DNA from: JAAYCI01 sp964371725 | GTDB taxonomy: Bacteria; Bacillota; Clostridia; Oscillospirales; Ruminococcaceae | Direction: 5' to 3' | DNA length: 64,000 nucleotides | Assembly (NCBI GenBank): GCA_964371725.1 | Contig: CAYJNQ010000002.1 | Coordinates: forward strand, 1-64,000 | In this document: positions 23,576-31,850 of the stretch, piece after piece | Numbering within the stretch: position 1 is the stretch's first letter | Layout of the letters: every line of letters starts with the position of its first letter | Notes under the pieces: model-generated | Seen by the model: only the letters and a program-made list of their open reading frames with translations | Told to the model about the DNA's origin: nothing | Databases searched by the model: none | Translations under genes and position numbers: made by a program

Positions 23576-24724
23576 ATGCGCCTAAAACATGCACGGGTAT
23601 TCGATGTTGATAAAGGTTTTGTAGAGCGTGAAGTTTGCATAGCGGGCGAATACATTGCGGAAAACAGTGACGGAGAAACGCTTTCTTTGGCGGGTTGCTA
23701 TCTCATTCCGGGGCTTTGCGATGTGCACGTGCATGGCTGTTTTGGCGGCGATGTTTCCGATGCCTGTGTCAAGGGTTTGCGCACGATGGCAAACTACCAG
23801 CTTTCGCGCGGGGTAACGCAATTTTTACCGGCGGCCATGTCGTTGCCGGCCGAACGGCTGGAAGCAATTTGCACAGCCGTGTTGCATCACTGTGAACAAG
23901 CCAATGAAGGAGCCGATGTGCTGGGGCTATATTTAGAAGGGCCCTTTTTGAACGGACAAAAGGCCGGGGCACAAAAGGTAGATTTCCTGTGTGAGCCGGA
24001 AGTGGCGCTTGTACGCCATTTGCAAAAAGCAGCCGGTGGGCTGATACGGACATTGGCCATAGCGCCGGAGCTCAAGGGGGCACTTTCTCTGATTCGGGCT
24101 TTAAAAGGAGAAATGGTGCTTTCGCTGGGGCACACCGCTTGCCGTTATGACGAAGCCATGCTTGCTTTTGAAGCAGGTGCCTCACAGGTGACGCACTTGT
24201 TCAATGCGATGGAACCGTTTTTTCATAGAGAACCGGGGCTTGTGGGCGCGGCGGCGGATGCAAACGCCTATGTGGAACTTATTTCCGACGGGGTGCATCT
24301 GCACCCTGCGGTGGTGCGCGCAAGTTTTTGCTTGTTCGGAGCTCAGCGTGTGCTGCTTGTAAGCGATTCCATGCGGGCAACCGGCTTGCCGGATGGCTTA
24401 TATTCCCTTGGTGGACAGCCGGTACAGGTGCAAAATGGCCGCGCTGTTTTGGAAAACGGTACCTTGGCGGGTTCTGCATCAGATTTAATGGATTGTTTGC
24501 GCAAGGCGGTATCCTTTGGAATTCCCTTGCAAGAGGCGGTGTTGGCGGCGGCAGTGAACCCCGCAAAGGCACTGGGCATCTACCACACGGTGGGCAGCCT
24601 CTGTGTGGGTAAGTTGGCCAACCTCGTGGTACTCAGGGAAGATTTGTCTTTGTGGGGCGTTCTGTTTCGTGGAAAATGGCAAAAAACAGATGGTGCTGGG
24701 GTTTTTTTGGATGATGACGGCTAA
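23576..24724 (+). CDS. nagA: N-acetylglucosamine-6-phosphate deacetylase
   Basis: A 382-residue amidohydrolase that deacetylates GlcNAc-6-phosphate, feeding amino-sugar use or peptidoglycan recycling. DVHVHGCFGGDV at about residues 47-58, LEGPFLN with the metal-ligand Glu near 120, SLGHTA, QVTHLFNAM, SDGVHLHP and VSDSM (catalytic Asp) are the expected NagA blocks, and the length is normal. ATG at 23576 follows AAGTGGGGTGCCGCCC; a GTG at 23567 overlaps that ribosome site. It is the last gene of the HPr-like/mgsA/nagA unit. No nagB is in the window. Confidence 0.92.
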   Translation: MRLKHARVFDVDKGFVEREVCIAGEYIAENSDGETLSLAGCYLIPGLCDVHVHGCFGGDVSDACVKGLRTMANYQLSRGVTQFLPAAMSLPAERLEAICTAVLHHCEQANEGADVLGLYLEGPFLNGQKAGAQKVDFLCEPEVALVRHLQKAAGGLIRTLAIAPELKGALSLIRALKGEMVLSLGHTACRYDEAMLAFEAGASQVTHLFNAMEPFFHREPGLVGAAADANAYVELISDGVHLHPAVVRASFCLFGAQRVLLVSDSMRATGLPDGLYSLGGQPVQVQNGRAVLENGTLAGSASDLMDCLRKAVSFGIPLQEAVLAAAVNPAKALGIYHTVGSLCVGKLANLVVLREDLSLWGVLFRGKWQKTDGAGVFLDDDG

Positions 24725-24774
24725 ATGTACCGTCGTAAATTTTTTATTTTTGATGGACATTTCGTGAACAAAAT

Positions 24775-24803
24775 TTGACTTTTTTTGAAAGAGATTGTAT
24801 GAT
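24775..24803 (+). promoter_or_regulatory. Promoter of the DUF4234 gene
   Basis: TTGACT (24775-24780) and TATGAT (24798-24803) with a 17-base spacer, 49 bases before the start codon. Confidence 0.6.
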
Positions 24804-24852
24804 AAAGTTACTTCAAAACATTTATACACAGATTTAAGGGGGTTTACTGATT

Positions 24853-25185
24853 ATGGAACAGAGATCTATTTCAACAAGTATTATTTTGTCTATTGTAACC
24901 TGCGGTATTTATGCTTGGTATTGGATTTACAAGCTCAATGAGGCCGCAGTACAAAACAACCCAAAAGAATGGGACAAAAGTGGAGGCATGGTTATATTGC
25001 TTAGCATTGTAACCTGTGGCATTTTCCTCCTCTATTGGTTCTACAGCATGGGCAAAGCCTATGCACCGCTTTTGGGCGAAGACAAAAGCACCACATTCTT
25101 GCTTTTCTGCTTCATCCCCTATGCCGGCATGTATATCAATTTGGCCTCTATCCAAGGGGCTATCAATGCCAAGTTGGGCGGCTAG
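24853..25185 (+). CDS. DUF4234 domain membrane protein
   Basis: A 110-residue protein with three to four membrane helices. It carries two copies of the SIVTCGIYAWYW / SIVTCGIFLLYW signature (residues about 13-24 and 51-62) typical of DUF4234 proteins, whose role is unknown. The ATG at 24853 follows AAGGGGGTTTACTGATT. It has its own promoter and terminator, so it is monocistronic. Confidence 0.85.
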   Translation: MEQRSISTSIILSIVTCGIYAWYWIYKLNEAAVQNNPKEWDKSGGMVILLSIVTCGIFLLYWFYSMGKAYAPLLGEDKSTTFLLFCFIPYAGMYINLASIQGAINAKLGG

Positions 25186-25221
25186 TTACAAGGTTTGCCT
25201 GTGTAACGATATCGAGTTCAT

Positions 25222-25250
25222 CACCACGGGATTATTCTCGTGGTTTTTTT
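25222..25250 (+). terminator. Terminator of the DUF4234 gene
   Basis: ACCACG and CGTGGT form a stem around a 10-nt loop and are followed directly by seven T. Confidence 0.8.
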
Positions 25251-25320
25251 ATATAGGGAAAGCATCGAGGCACAAATTTTGTGAAAAGTGAAAAAAAACA
25301 ATAATAATGACGACGGTGAC

Positions 25321-25350
25321 TTGAAATTTTCCACCTTGTAGTGGTATGAT
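25321..25350 (+). promoter_or_regulatory. Promoter of the DHH phosphoesterase gene
   Basis: TTGAAA (25321-25326) and TATGAT (25345-25350) with an 18-base spacer, about 75 bases before the start. Confidence 0.5.
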
Positions 25351-25426
25351 TAAAACTAAGGTAGAAAAAGATGGTACGAAGAAACAAAATAGTGCCTAAA
25401 CGAGCTGAATAAAGAGAGGTAAGAAC

Positions 25427-26353
25427 ATGCGTTTGGTAACCAGATCGGATTTTGATGGCTTGGCTTGTGCCGTATTTTTAAAAGAAGCCGGCATCGTAGA
25501 TAGCTATCAGTTTGTGCACCCAAAGGATTTGCAAGACGGAAAATTCGAGGTGAACGAAAACGATTGTTTGGCAAATGTGCCCTTTGTAGAGGGGTGCGGC
25601 CTTTGGTTCGACCATCACTCCAGTGAAAAAGAGCGTGACTTACACAAGGGAAAATATAAGGGAGACAGCAGGCCCTGCCCCAGTGCGGCACACATCGTTT
25701 ACGATTACTACGGCGGCAAAGAGCGTTTCCCCCATTTCGACGACCTTTTGGACGCCGTGGATAAGGTGGATTCGGCCAATTTGACGGCCGATGAGATTTT
25801 AAACCCAAAGGACTGGGTATTGCTCGGTTTTTTGATGGACCCGCGCACCGGCCTTGGCCGGTTCCGTGATTTCCGCATTAGCAACTACCAGCTGATGATG
25901 GAACTGATTGACTGGTGCCGCACCATGAGCATTCAGGAGATTTTGGGCCTGCCCGATGTAAAAGAGCGCGTGGATTTATATGAAGAGCAAACCGCCTTGT
26001 TTAAAGACATGGTGAAGGAACACACAGAAGTGCGCGGTCATGTCATCATATCGGATTTGCGCGGGCTGGAAACCATTTATACCGGCAACCGTTTTATGAT
26101 TTACAGCCTCTACCCGAACCAAAACATTTCCGCTTGGATTGTATCCGGCAGAGGCGGGCAGGGTTGCTCTGTGGCCGTGGGTTACAGTGTGCTCAATCGC
26201 ACAAGCAAGGTAAACGTGGGCACTCTGATGCTCAAATACGGAGGCGGCGGCCACGAGATGGTGGGCACTTGCCAATTTTCGGATGAAGCCATGGGCGAAC
26301 AGGTGGAAAAACTGTTGGATGAACTGGTGGCGCTTAGCGAAAATACCCCCTGA
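25427..26353 (+). CDS. DHH family phosphoesterase (exopolyphosphatase-like)
   Basis: A 308-residue soluble protein of the DHH/DHHA1 superfamily, metal-dependent phosphoesterases acting on polyphosphate, nucleotides or oligoribonucleotides. SDFDGLACAVFL at about residues 6-17 carries the first metal-binding Asp, WFDHHSSE near 62-69 is the DHH motif, VDKVDSANL near 107-115 another metal-site Asp, and the C-terminal YGGGGHEMVG is the DHHA1 substrate-binding motif. The substrate is uncertain. ATG at 25427 follows AGAGAGGTAAGAAC. Confidence 0.85.
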   Translation: MRLVTRSDFDGLACAVFLKEAGIVDSYQFVHPKDLQDGKFEVNENDCLANVPFVEGCGLWFDHHSSEKERDLHKGKYKGDSRPCPSAAHIVYDYYGGKERFPHFDDLLDAVDKVDSANLTADEILNPKDWVLLGFLMDPRTGLGRFRDFRISNYQLMMELIDWCRTMSIQEILGLPDVKERVDLYEEQTALFKDMVKEHTEVRGHVIISDLRGLETIYTGNRFMIYSLYPNQNISAWIVSGRGGQGCSVAVGYSVLNRTSKVNVGTLMLKYGGGGHEMVGTCQFSDEAMGEQVEKLLDELVALSENTP

Positions 26354-26374
26354 TGTTTTTATGTGAAAAAATTC

Positions 26375-26420
26375 ATGCCACAATCTTCTTTTCGCCAAAG
26401 AAGGTTGTGGCATATTTTAT
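26375..26420 (+). terminator. Terminator of the DHH phosphoesterase gene
   Basis: ATGCCACAATCTTCTT pairs with AAGAAGGTTGTGGCAT (16 bp, one G-U) around a 7-nt loop, followed by a T-rich tail. Confidence 0.8.
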
Positions 26421-26487
26421 TTCACCCTTGTTTTTTTGCAAAGGAATGGGAACGTGCATAAACGATTGTCCACTCTTCACTTTTCTG

Positions 26488-26525
26488 CAAAAAAATAACA
26501 CATCGCTACGCGATGTGTTATTTTT
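26488..26525 (-). terminator. Terminator of tRNA-Tyr
   Basis: On the minus strand AATAACACATCGC and GCGATGTGTTATT form a near-perfect stem with a 3-nt loop and a long U-run, abutting the tRNA CCA end. Confidence 0.85.
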
Positions 26526-26609
26526 GGTGGGAGAAGACGGATTCGAACCATCGAAGCGAAACGCAACAGATTTACAGTCTGCCCCCTTTGGCCACTCGGG
26601 AATTCTCCC
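26525..26609 (-). tRNA. tRNA-Tyr (anticodon GUA)
   Basis: A complete 85-nt class II cloverleaf on the minus strand: acceptor GGGAGAA/TTCTCCC, anticodon loop CTGTAAA (GUA), long variable arm, T arm with GGTTCGAATCC and encoded CCA. A promoter and a terminator flank it. Confidence 0.96.
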
Positions 26610-26626
26610 CTACCAAGTGCCATATT

Positions 26627-26655
26627 ATTATAACAAAAAAAAAATGTAATTGCAA
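26627..26655 (-). promoter_or_regulatory. Promoter of tRNA-Tyr
   Basis: TTGCAA (26650-26655) and TATAAT (26627-26632) on the minus strand are 17 bases apart, directly before the tRNA. Confidence 0.75.
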
Positions 26656-26772
26656 GAAAATTTCCAAAATTTATTCTGTTTTTTTCTTTTCGCTTAAATT
26701 CACATTTTTTTGGCGATTTTATGGTGTAGCTTCATGCGTGATGTGGAATTTGATAAAATCATAAATTATCAC

Positions 26773-26802
26773 TTGACAAAATTGCGGTTTTTTTGCTATA
26801 AT
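26773..26802 (+). promoter_or_regulatory. Promoter of tRNA-Lys
   Basis: Perfect TTGACA (26773-26778) and TATAAT (26797-26802) with an 18-base spacer, 46 bases before the tRNA. Confidence 0.85.
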
Positions 26803-26848
26803 AATCTTCGCAAGTTTCAGTAGCTTCAATCCTGTCACTTGGGGCATT

Positions 26849-26924
26849 GATCCGTTAGCTCAGTCGGCAGAGCATCTGCCTTTTAAGCAGAGGGTCCCGC
26901 GTTCGAGCCGCGGACGGATCACCA
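26849..26924 (+). tRNA. tRNA-Lys (anticodon UUU)
   Basis: A 76-nt cloverleaf with acceptor GATCCGT/ACGGATC, D arm GCTCAGTCGGCAGAGC, anticodon loop CTTTTAA, T arm with GTTCGAGCC and encoded CCA. It has its own consensus promoter and a following terminator. Confidence 0.97.
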
Positions 26925-26963
26925 AAAAACCATCGTTTTTTTAGCTAAAAACGATGGTTTTTT
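26925..26963. terminator. Bidirectional terminator between tRNA-Lys and deoD
   Basis: AAAACCATCGTTTTT and AAAAACGATGGTTTT form a long stem flanked by A and T runs. It can stop tRNA-Lys transcripts on the plus strand and deoD transcripts on the minus strand. Confidence 0.85.
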
Positions 26964-26972
26964 CTTTGTTAT

Positions 26973-27704
26973 TTACCGTGTGGTCACTGCCGCGGCCAGT
27001 GCCACTTCTACCATACACGTGAAATTTTGTTCCCTCTCTTTTGCGGTGGCCTCAGTTTGTGAAACAAATGAATCAGAAACCGTGAGCACACAAGCTGCCT
27101 GTTTACCCGTTACGTTGGCCGTGTGGAACAGGGCAAAACTTTCCATCTCCACCGCAAGGCAAGCTCGATTTTCGTGCACTTGTTCCCAGTAAGGGCTTTC
27201 TCCCTCTGCCACTTCGCCATTGTAAAAAACGTCGGTGCAGTGCACACGCCCCTCGGCTAAGGGCGCTCTTTGCTCTTTCGCACTTTTGCGCAACCGTTCT
27301 GTAAGTGCTTCGTTTGGGCATAAACAATCCCTGTTGCAACCGCTTTGTACCTTGGCAAATGTAGATTCCGAATAGGCCTCTGTTACCAATAGCAAGTCAA
27401 ATACTTTGAGCTTTTCATCATAGCTGCCGCAGGAGCCTATGCGCACAATCTCCTGCACATCATAGTGTGTAAATAGCTCGTAGCTATAAATTCCCACAGA
27501 CGGCATTCCCATGCCGTGTCCCATCACGGAAATTTTTTCGCCACGGTAGGTGCCGGTATATCCCAGCATTCCACGAACCTCATTGAACAAAACGGGGTTT
27601 TCCAGGTATCTCTCTGCTATGAATTTTGCGCGCAAAGGGTCGCCCGGCATCAGCACGGTTTTGGCAATGTCTCCCTTATTTGCTGTATTGTGTGGCGTAG
27701 GCAT
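26973..27704 (-). CDS. deoD: Purine nucleoside phosphorylase (DeoD type)
   Basis: A 243-residue hexameric-type purine nucleoside phosphorylase that splits purine (deoxy)ribonucleosides with phosphate to base and (deoxy)ribose-1-phosphate. VLMPGDPLRAKFIAERYL near residues 17-34, MGHGMGMPSVGIYSYEL, RIGSCG and the C-terminal TVSDSF (catalytic Asp) are the DeoD blocks. ATG at 27704 follows AGAGGAGTGTTGCTTT; the upstream open frame has no ribosome site. It is divergent from xdhABC, sharing a 220-base intergenic region, which fits joint purine use. Confidence 0.93.
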   Translation of the reverse strand: MPTPHNTANKGDIAKTVLMPGDPLRAKFIAERYLENPVLFNEVRGMLGYTGTYRGEKISVMGHGMGMPSVGIYSYELFTHYDVQEIVRIGSCGSYDEKLKVFDLLLVTEAYSESTFAKVQSGCNRDCLCPNEALTERLRKSAKEQRAPLAEGRVHCTDVFYNGEVAEGESPYWEQVHENRACLAVEMESFALFHTANVTGKQAACVLTVSDSFVSQTEATAKEREQNFTCMVEVALAAAVTTR

Positions 27705-27735
27705 AAAGCAACACTCCTCTGTTTTGTTTTTTTTC

Positions 27736-27764
27736 ATCATAACAAATTCTTTAAAAAAGCACAA
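27736..27764 (-). promoter_or_regulatory. Promoter of deoD
   Basis: TTGTGC (27759-27764) and TATGAT (27736-27741) on the minus strand with a 17-base spacer. Confidence 0.5.
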
Positions 27765-27813
27765 ATTTGCCATTTTTTCTTTGCTAAAAATATTTCTTTC
27801 TCCCAAAATAAAC

Positions 27814-27842
27814 TTGTAAATTTGTGCGATATGTGCTATTCT
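27814..27842 (+). promoter_or_regulatory. Promoter of xdhABC
   Basis: TTGTAA (27814-27819) and TATTCT (27837-27842) with a 17-base spacer, about 80 bases upstream of xdhA and about 50 bases from the divergent deoD promoter. The leader has small hairpins (for example TCGATGATTCGA) but no known riboswitch. Confidence 0.5.
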
Positions 27843-27924
27843 ATTGAAAATAGTGGACTGATTTTATCCACAGAGATTCCTTTTTTGGGAATTGAATCGA
27901 TGATTCGAAAGGAGGTCGTTTGTT

Positions 27925-30237
27925 TTGGGAATCGGACAATCCGTCACGCGGGTGGATGCGTATGATAAGGTGACAGGCCGTGCCAAGTATACCGACGATT
28001 TGGCACCCCAAAATGCCCTTGTGGCAAAAATGGTGCGCAGCAGCATTGCCAATGGCCGCGTGCTCTCTTTTGATTTGAGCCTTGCACAGGCAGTGCCCGG
28101 TGTAGTGGGTGTTTTCACCTGTTTTGATGCACCACAGCACAGCTACCCAACAGCAGGGCATCCGTGGAGCGTGGAGCCTGCGCATCAAGACATTGCAGAC
28201 CGTAGGCTTCTCAACGAGCGCGTACGCATTTATGGGGATGACATTGCTGTGGTGGTGGCAGAAACGGCACTTGCCGCTGAAAAGGCAGCGCGCCTTGTAA
28301 AGGTAGAGTATGAGGAATACCCGGCCCTTACCGATGCAAAGAAAACCGCGACCGAGGTGCAAGAACCGCTGCACGATGCCTTTCCAAACAATATCTTAAA
28401 AGAGATTCACAACGCCCAAGGTACTTTTTCCATGGAAGAGCTCGCCTCGCGAGAGGATGTAACCATGGTAGAGGCCGAATACAACACCCAGGTGGTTCAA
28501 CATTGCCACATTGAGCCGGTTGTCTCTTATGCTTATATGGAGGGAGGCCGCATCGTGGTGGTTTCCTCCACACAAATCCCACATATTGTGCGGCGTGTCA
28601 TCGGCCAAGCCCTCGACATTCCCTTTGGCATGGTGCGTGTCATCAAGCCCTATATCGGTGGTGGCTTTGGCAACAAGCAAGATGTGCTCTGCGAACCCTT
28701 GGTTGCATGGCTCACGCAGAAATTGGGTGGCCGCACTGTAAAAATTGAATTGACGCGTGAAGAGGTGTTTACCTGCACCCGTACACGCCATGCCATGAAC
28801 ATTTCCTTTCAAACCGCCGTTCAAAACAACGGGCGCTTGTTGGCACGCAAGGGAACTTTATACAGCAACAAAGGCGGTTATGCTTCGCACGGTTTTTCCG
28901 TCACCGGGAATGCCTCCAGCGGCTTTCGGATGCTGTATCAAGAGGAACAAGGGCATGAACTGGATGTATACACGGTGTACACAAACATTGCCGCATCCGG
29001 CGCCATGCGTGGCTACGGCATTCCCCAAATCATCTACGCTTTGGAATGTCATATGGACGATATCGCCCACACGCTTGGCCTTGACCCCTTGGAAGTGCGC
29101 AAGCTCAATTGCATGAAGGAAGGCTATGTTGACCCGGGCACGGACATCACGTGTTACACAAGCGGGCTTTCCGAATGCATCGAAAAAGGAAAAGAAGCCC
29201 TCTCTTGGGACGAAAAACGAAAAGCCTATTCCGCCCAAACGGGTCCCCTTCGCCGTGGCATCGGTGCCGCTATTTTCTGCTACAAAACCGGCACGCACCC
29301 CATGGGGCTTGAAACGGCGGCCGCACGCATTGTGCTCAACCAAGACGGCTCTGTGTGTGTGCAGATGGGGGCCACTGAAATTGGCCAAGGTGCCGACACA
29401 GTGTTCACCCAAATGGCGGCCGAAACCATCGGCATCTCCGAAAACGAGGTGCACATTCAGTCTACCCAAGACACAGATATTTCCCCGTTCGACACCGGCG
29501 CCTATGCCTCGCGCCAATCGTATGTGTCGGGCATGGCGCTTAAACAAACAGCCGAGATTTTCCGCGAAAAAGTGCTTGCCTATGCAGCCGAAAGCAAGGG
29601 CAAGCAGGCGGCAGATTTGGATATTCAAAACAGCGTTATTGTGGAGAAAGCAAGTGGTACACCTCTTGTAAGCATGGCCGATTTGGCCCTGGAAGCCATT
29701 TACAGCCTGGAAAAGTCAGTCCACATCGCGGCCGAATCCACCCATCATTGCAAGGACAACACCTTCTCGTTCGGTGTCTGTTTTGCCGAGGTGGAAGTGG
29801 ACATCCCCGTAGGCAAGGTAAAGGTTTTGAATGTCATCAATGTGCACGACTGTGGCCGTTTACTGAACCCACAGCTGGCCGAGGCGCAAGTGCACGGTGG
29901 CATGAGCATGGGGCTTGGATACGGTTTGTCCGAGCAATTGCTCTTTGCAGACGATGCACGCCCACTCAACGGCAATTTGCTTGATTACAAGTTGCCCACT
30001 TCACTGGACACACCCGAATTGCAGGTGGGTTTTGTCGAAACAAACGACCCAAGCGGCCCTTACGGAAACAAAAGTCTTGGCGAGCCTCCTTGCATTCCCG
30101 TGGCGCCGGCTTTGCGCAACGCGGTGCTTCATGCCACCGGTGTGAAAGTGAACAGTTTGCCGCTGAACCCGCAACGCCTCGTTGAACATTTCACCGAGGC
30201 CGGGCTTTTGGACAGCAAGATGAAGGGAGGCGCCTAA
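27925..30237 (+). CDS. xdhA: Xanthine dehydrogenase, molybdenum-binding subunit
   Basis: A 770-residue molybdopterin-dependent hydroxylase large subunit. GGGFGNKQDVL near residue 250 and TCTRTRHAMN near 285 match the XdhA pattern of E. coli, and QMGATEIGQGADTVF near 480, GAYASRQSYVSG near 530 and the C-terminal KSLGEPPC with the expected catalytic Glu complete the Mo site. The three-gene layout and subunit sizes (770, 295 and 162 residues) match E. coli XdhABC. Hypoxanthine/xanthine is the likely substrate, supported by divergent deoD, but other N-heterocycles are possible. The TTG at 27925 lies 8 bases from AAAGGAGGT. The enzyme needs the molybdenum cofactor. Confidence 0.9.
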   Translation: MGIGQSVTRVDAYDKVTGRAKYTDDLAPQNALVAKMVRSSIANGRVLSFDLSLAQAVPGVVGVFTCFDAPQHSYPTAGHPWSVEPAHQDIADRRLLNERVRIYGDDIAVVVAETALAAEKAARLVKVEYEEYPALTDAKKTATEVQEPLHDAFPNNILKEIHNAQGTFSMEELASREDVTMVEAEYNTQVVQHCHIEPVVSYAYMEGGRIVVVSSTQIPHIVRRVIGQALDIPFGMVRVIKPYIGGGFGNKQDVLCEPLVAWLTQKLGGRTVKIELTREEVFTCTRTRHAMNISFQTAVQNNGRLLARKGTLYSNKGGYASHGFSVTGNASSGFRMLYQEEQGHELDVYTVYTNIAASGAMRGYGIPQIIYALECHMDDIAHTLGLDPLEVRKLNCMKEGYVDPGTDITCYTSGLSECIEKGKEALSWDEKRKAYSAQTGPLRRGIGAAIFCYKTGTHPMGLETAAARIVLNQDGSVCVQMGATEIGQGADTVFTQMAAETIGISENEVHIQSTQDTDISPFDTGAYASRQSYVSGMALKQTAEIFREKVLAYAAESKGKQAADLDIQNSVIVEKASGTPLVSMADLALEAIYSLEKSVHIAAESTHHCKDNTFSFGVCFAEVEVDIPVGKVKVLNVINVHDCGRLLNPQLAEAQVHGGMSMGLGYGLSEQLLFADDARPLNGNLLDYKLPTSLDTPELQVGFVETNDPSGPYGNKSLGEPPCIPVAPALRNAVLHATGVKVNSLPLNPQRLVEHFTEAGLLDSKMKGGA

Positions 30238-30238
30238 G

Positions 30239-31126
30239 ATGCTTGATTTTTCCGGTATCCATAAGGCAAGCGATGTGCAAGATGCGATAAGTGCACTTCA
30301 AAACACCGAAAATGCCGTAGTTGTTTGCGGTGGCAGTGATGTGCTAATTCGCCTGCGAGAGGGAAAACTTGCCGGTTGCAACCTGGTTTCCGTTCGGGAT
30401 ATCCCCGGTTTTTCGGGTGTTTGTTTAGAGGCGGACGGAACTTTGCTTATCGGGCCTGCCAGCACCTTTTCCGAACTCACTGAAAACGAGTTCATTCAAA
30501 AATTTGTGCCCACACTCGGCGAGGCTGTAGACCAAGCCGGTGGCCCACAGCTGCGCAATGTTGGCACGGTGGGTGGCAACATTTGCAACGGTGCAACAAG
30601 CGCCGATTCTCCCCCGAGCCTTCTCACGCTCAATGCCGAGCTTGAAATTACAGGCCCCGACGGTGTGCGCAGGCAGGCCTTGGAAGATTTTTTTGCGGGC
30701 CCCGGCCGTGTGAAGCTTGAAAAAGGGGAATTGCTCACGGCCATTCGAATTGCCAAAGCCGATTATGAGGGATATTTTGGCCACTACATCAAGTTTGCCC
30801 AGCGCAATGCCATGGACATTGCCACCTTAGGTTGCGCTGTGCATGTGAAACTGAGCTGTGATAAAAAACGAATTGAAGATGTGCGCCTTGCCTATGGTGT
30901 GGCGGCCCCCACGCCGATTCGCTGCCACGCGGCAGAGGCGGCCGTGAAAGACAAAGAGCCAAACGAAGACACTTTGCGCCTGTTTGGCGAAACGGCGCTT
31001 ACCGAGGTGAAGCCACGCAGCAGTTGGCGTGCCAGCGAAGCATTCCGCAGACAACTGATTTGCGAATTGGCACAGCGCGCTTTGAAAACAGCCATAGAAA
31101 AAGCAAAAGGGGAGGCGACTTTGTGA
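30239..31126 (+). CDS. xdhB: Xanthine dehydrogenase, FAD-binding subunit
   Basis: A 295-residue FAD-binding subunit of the molybdenum hydroxylase complex, passing electrons from the Fe-S subunit to the final acceptor. VVCGGSDVLIRLREGKL near residues 28-44 and LRNVGTVGGNICNGATSADSPP near 102-123 are the FAD-binding (PCMH-type) signatures of this family. The ATG is one base after the xdhA stop, with GGGAGG inside the end of xdhA. Its 3' end overlaps xdhC by 4 bases (GTGA), so translation is coupled. Confidence 0.92.
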   Translation: MLDFSGIHKASDVQDAISALQNTENAVVVCGGSDVLIRLREGKLAGCNLVSVRDIPGFSGVCLEADGTLLIGPASTFSELTENEFIQKFVPTLGEAVDQAGGPQLRNVGTVGGNICNGATSADSPPSLLTLNAELEITGPDGVRRQALEDFFAGPGRVKLEKGELLTAIRIAKADYEGYFGHYIKFAQRNAMDIATLGCAVHVKLSCDKKRIEDVRLAYGVAAPTPIRCHAAEAAVKDKEPNEDTLRLFGETALTEVKPRSSWRASEAFRRQLICELAQRALKTAIEKAKGEATL

Positions 31127-31611
31127 AAATCATTGAGTTGACTGTCAACGGAAAACCTGTGGAAGTTGCCATCGATGAACGTGAATTGCTTGCCGATACA
31201 TTGCGCAACCGGCTGGGTTTAACCAGTGTGAAAAAAGGCTGTGAGGTGGGCGAATGTGGAGCCTGTACCGTGCTTTTAGATGGCAAAAGTGTAGACAGTT
31301 GCATCTACCTCACCGTGTGGGCTGAAGGCCACAGCATCCTAACGGTAGAGGGCATCACCGGGCCAAACGGAGAGCTTTCACCCGTGCAGCAAGCCTTTGT
31401 GGATGAAGCGGCCGTGCAGTGCGGTTTTTGCACACCCGGCCTCATCATGACCGCCGTGGAAATTGTGGGCAGTGGCAAGCTGTACACGCGCGAGGAACTG
31501 CGCAAACTCATTTCGGGGCATCTGTGTCGATGCACCGGCTATCAAAACATTCTGAATGCCGTGGAGCGTGTGGTGAACGAAACACACAAGGCAGTTGGAA
31601 AGCCGGAATAG
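31123..31611 (+). CDS. xdhC: Xanthine dehydrogenase, [2Fe-2S] subunit
   Basis: A 162-residue ferredoxin-like subunit (E. coli nomenclature; not the XdhC maturation factor). KKGCEVGECGACTVLLDG near residues 37-54 binds the first [2Fe-2S] cluster, and QCGFCTPG near 102 with HLCRCTGYQNI near 137 bind the second. It relays electrons from the Mo centre to FAD. The GTG at 31123 follows AAAAGGGGAGGC and overlaps the xdhB stop as GTGA. A bidirectional terminator follows about 115 bases downstream. Confidence 0.94.
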   Translation: MKIIELTVNGKPVEVAIDERELLADTLRNRLGLTSVKKGCEVGECGACTVLLDGKSVDSCIYLTVWAEGHSILTVEGITGPNGELSPVQQAFVDEAAVQCGFCTPGLIMTAVEIVGSGKLYTREELRKLISGHLCRCTGYQNILNAVERVVNETHKAVGKPE

Positions 31612-31726
31612 CTGGGTTTTTTGCCTGCGTTGAAAGACACGGTGGTACCACCCAAAACGATGCCACTTTGGAAAAGTGAATGCGTTTTTGGATGAAAAGC
31701 AGGCCGAACAACAGTAGAAACAAAAC

Positions 31727-31759
31727 AAAAGCCGACAGAATTTTTCTGTCGGCTTTTTA
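31727..31759. terminator. Bidirectional terminator between xdhC and the ABC-F gene
   Basis: AAAAGCCGACAGAA and TTCTGTCGGCTTTT form a near-perfect stem with a tiny loop, with A and T runs on both sides; it separates convergent xdhABC (+) and the ABC-F gene (-). Confidence 0.88.
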
Positions 31760-31850
31760 TGTATTCTCTCGTACATCATGCGTGCACTTTCGAAGAAAAT
31801 GGTGCTGTTCTCGGGCTCGTCCTCCCGCCATGGCCAAGTTGCGGCCTTGC

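Noticed and set aside
31641..31652. GGTGGTACCACC resembling a T-box antiterminator motif
   Set aside because: It is a simple 12-bp palindrome 30 bases after the xdhC stop; there is no room for a T-box stem I, and no downstream gene on either strand would be controlled.
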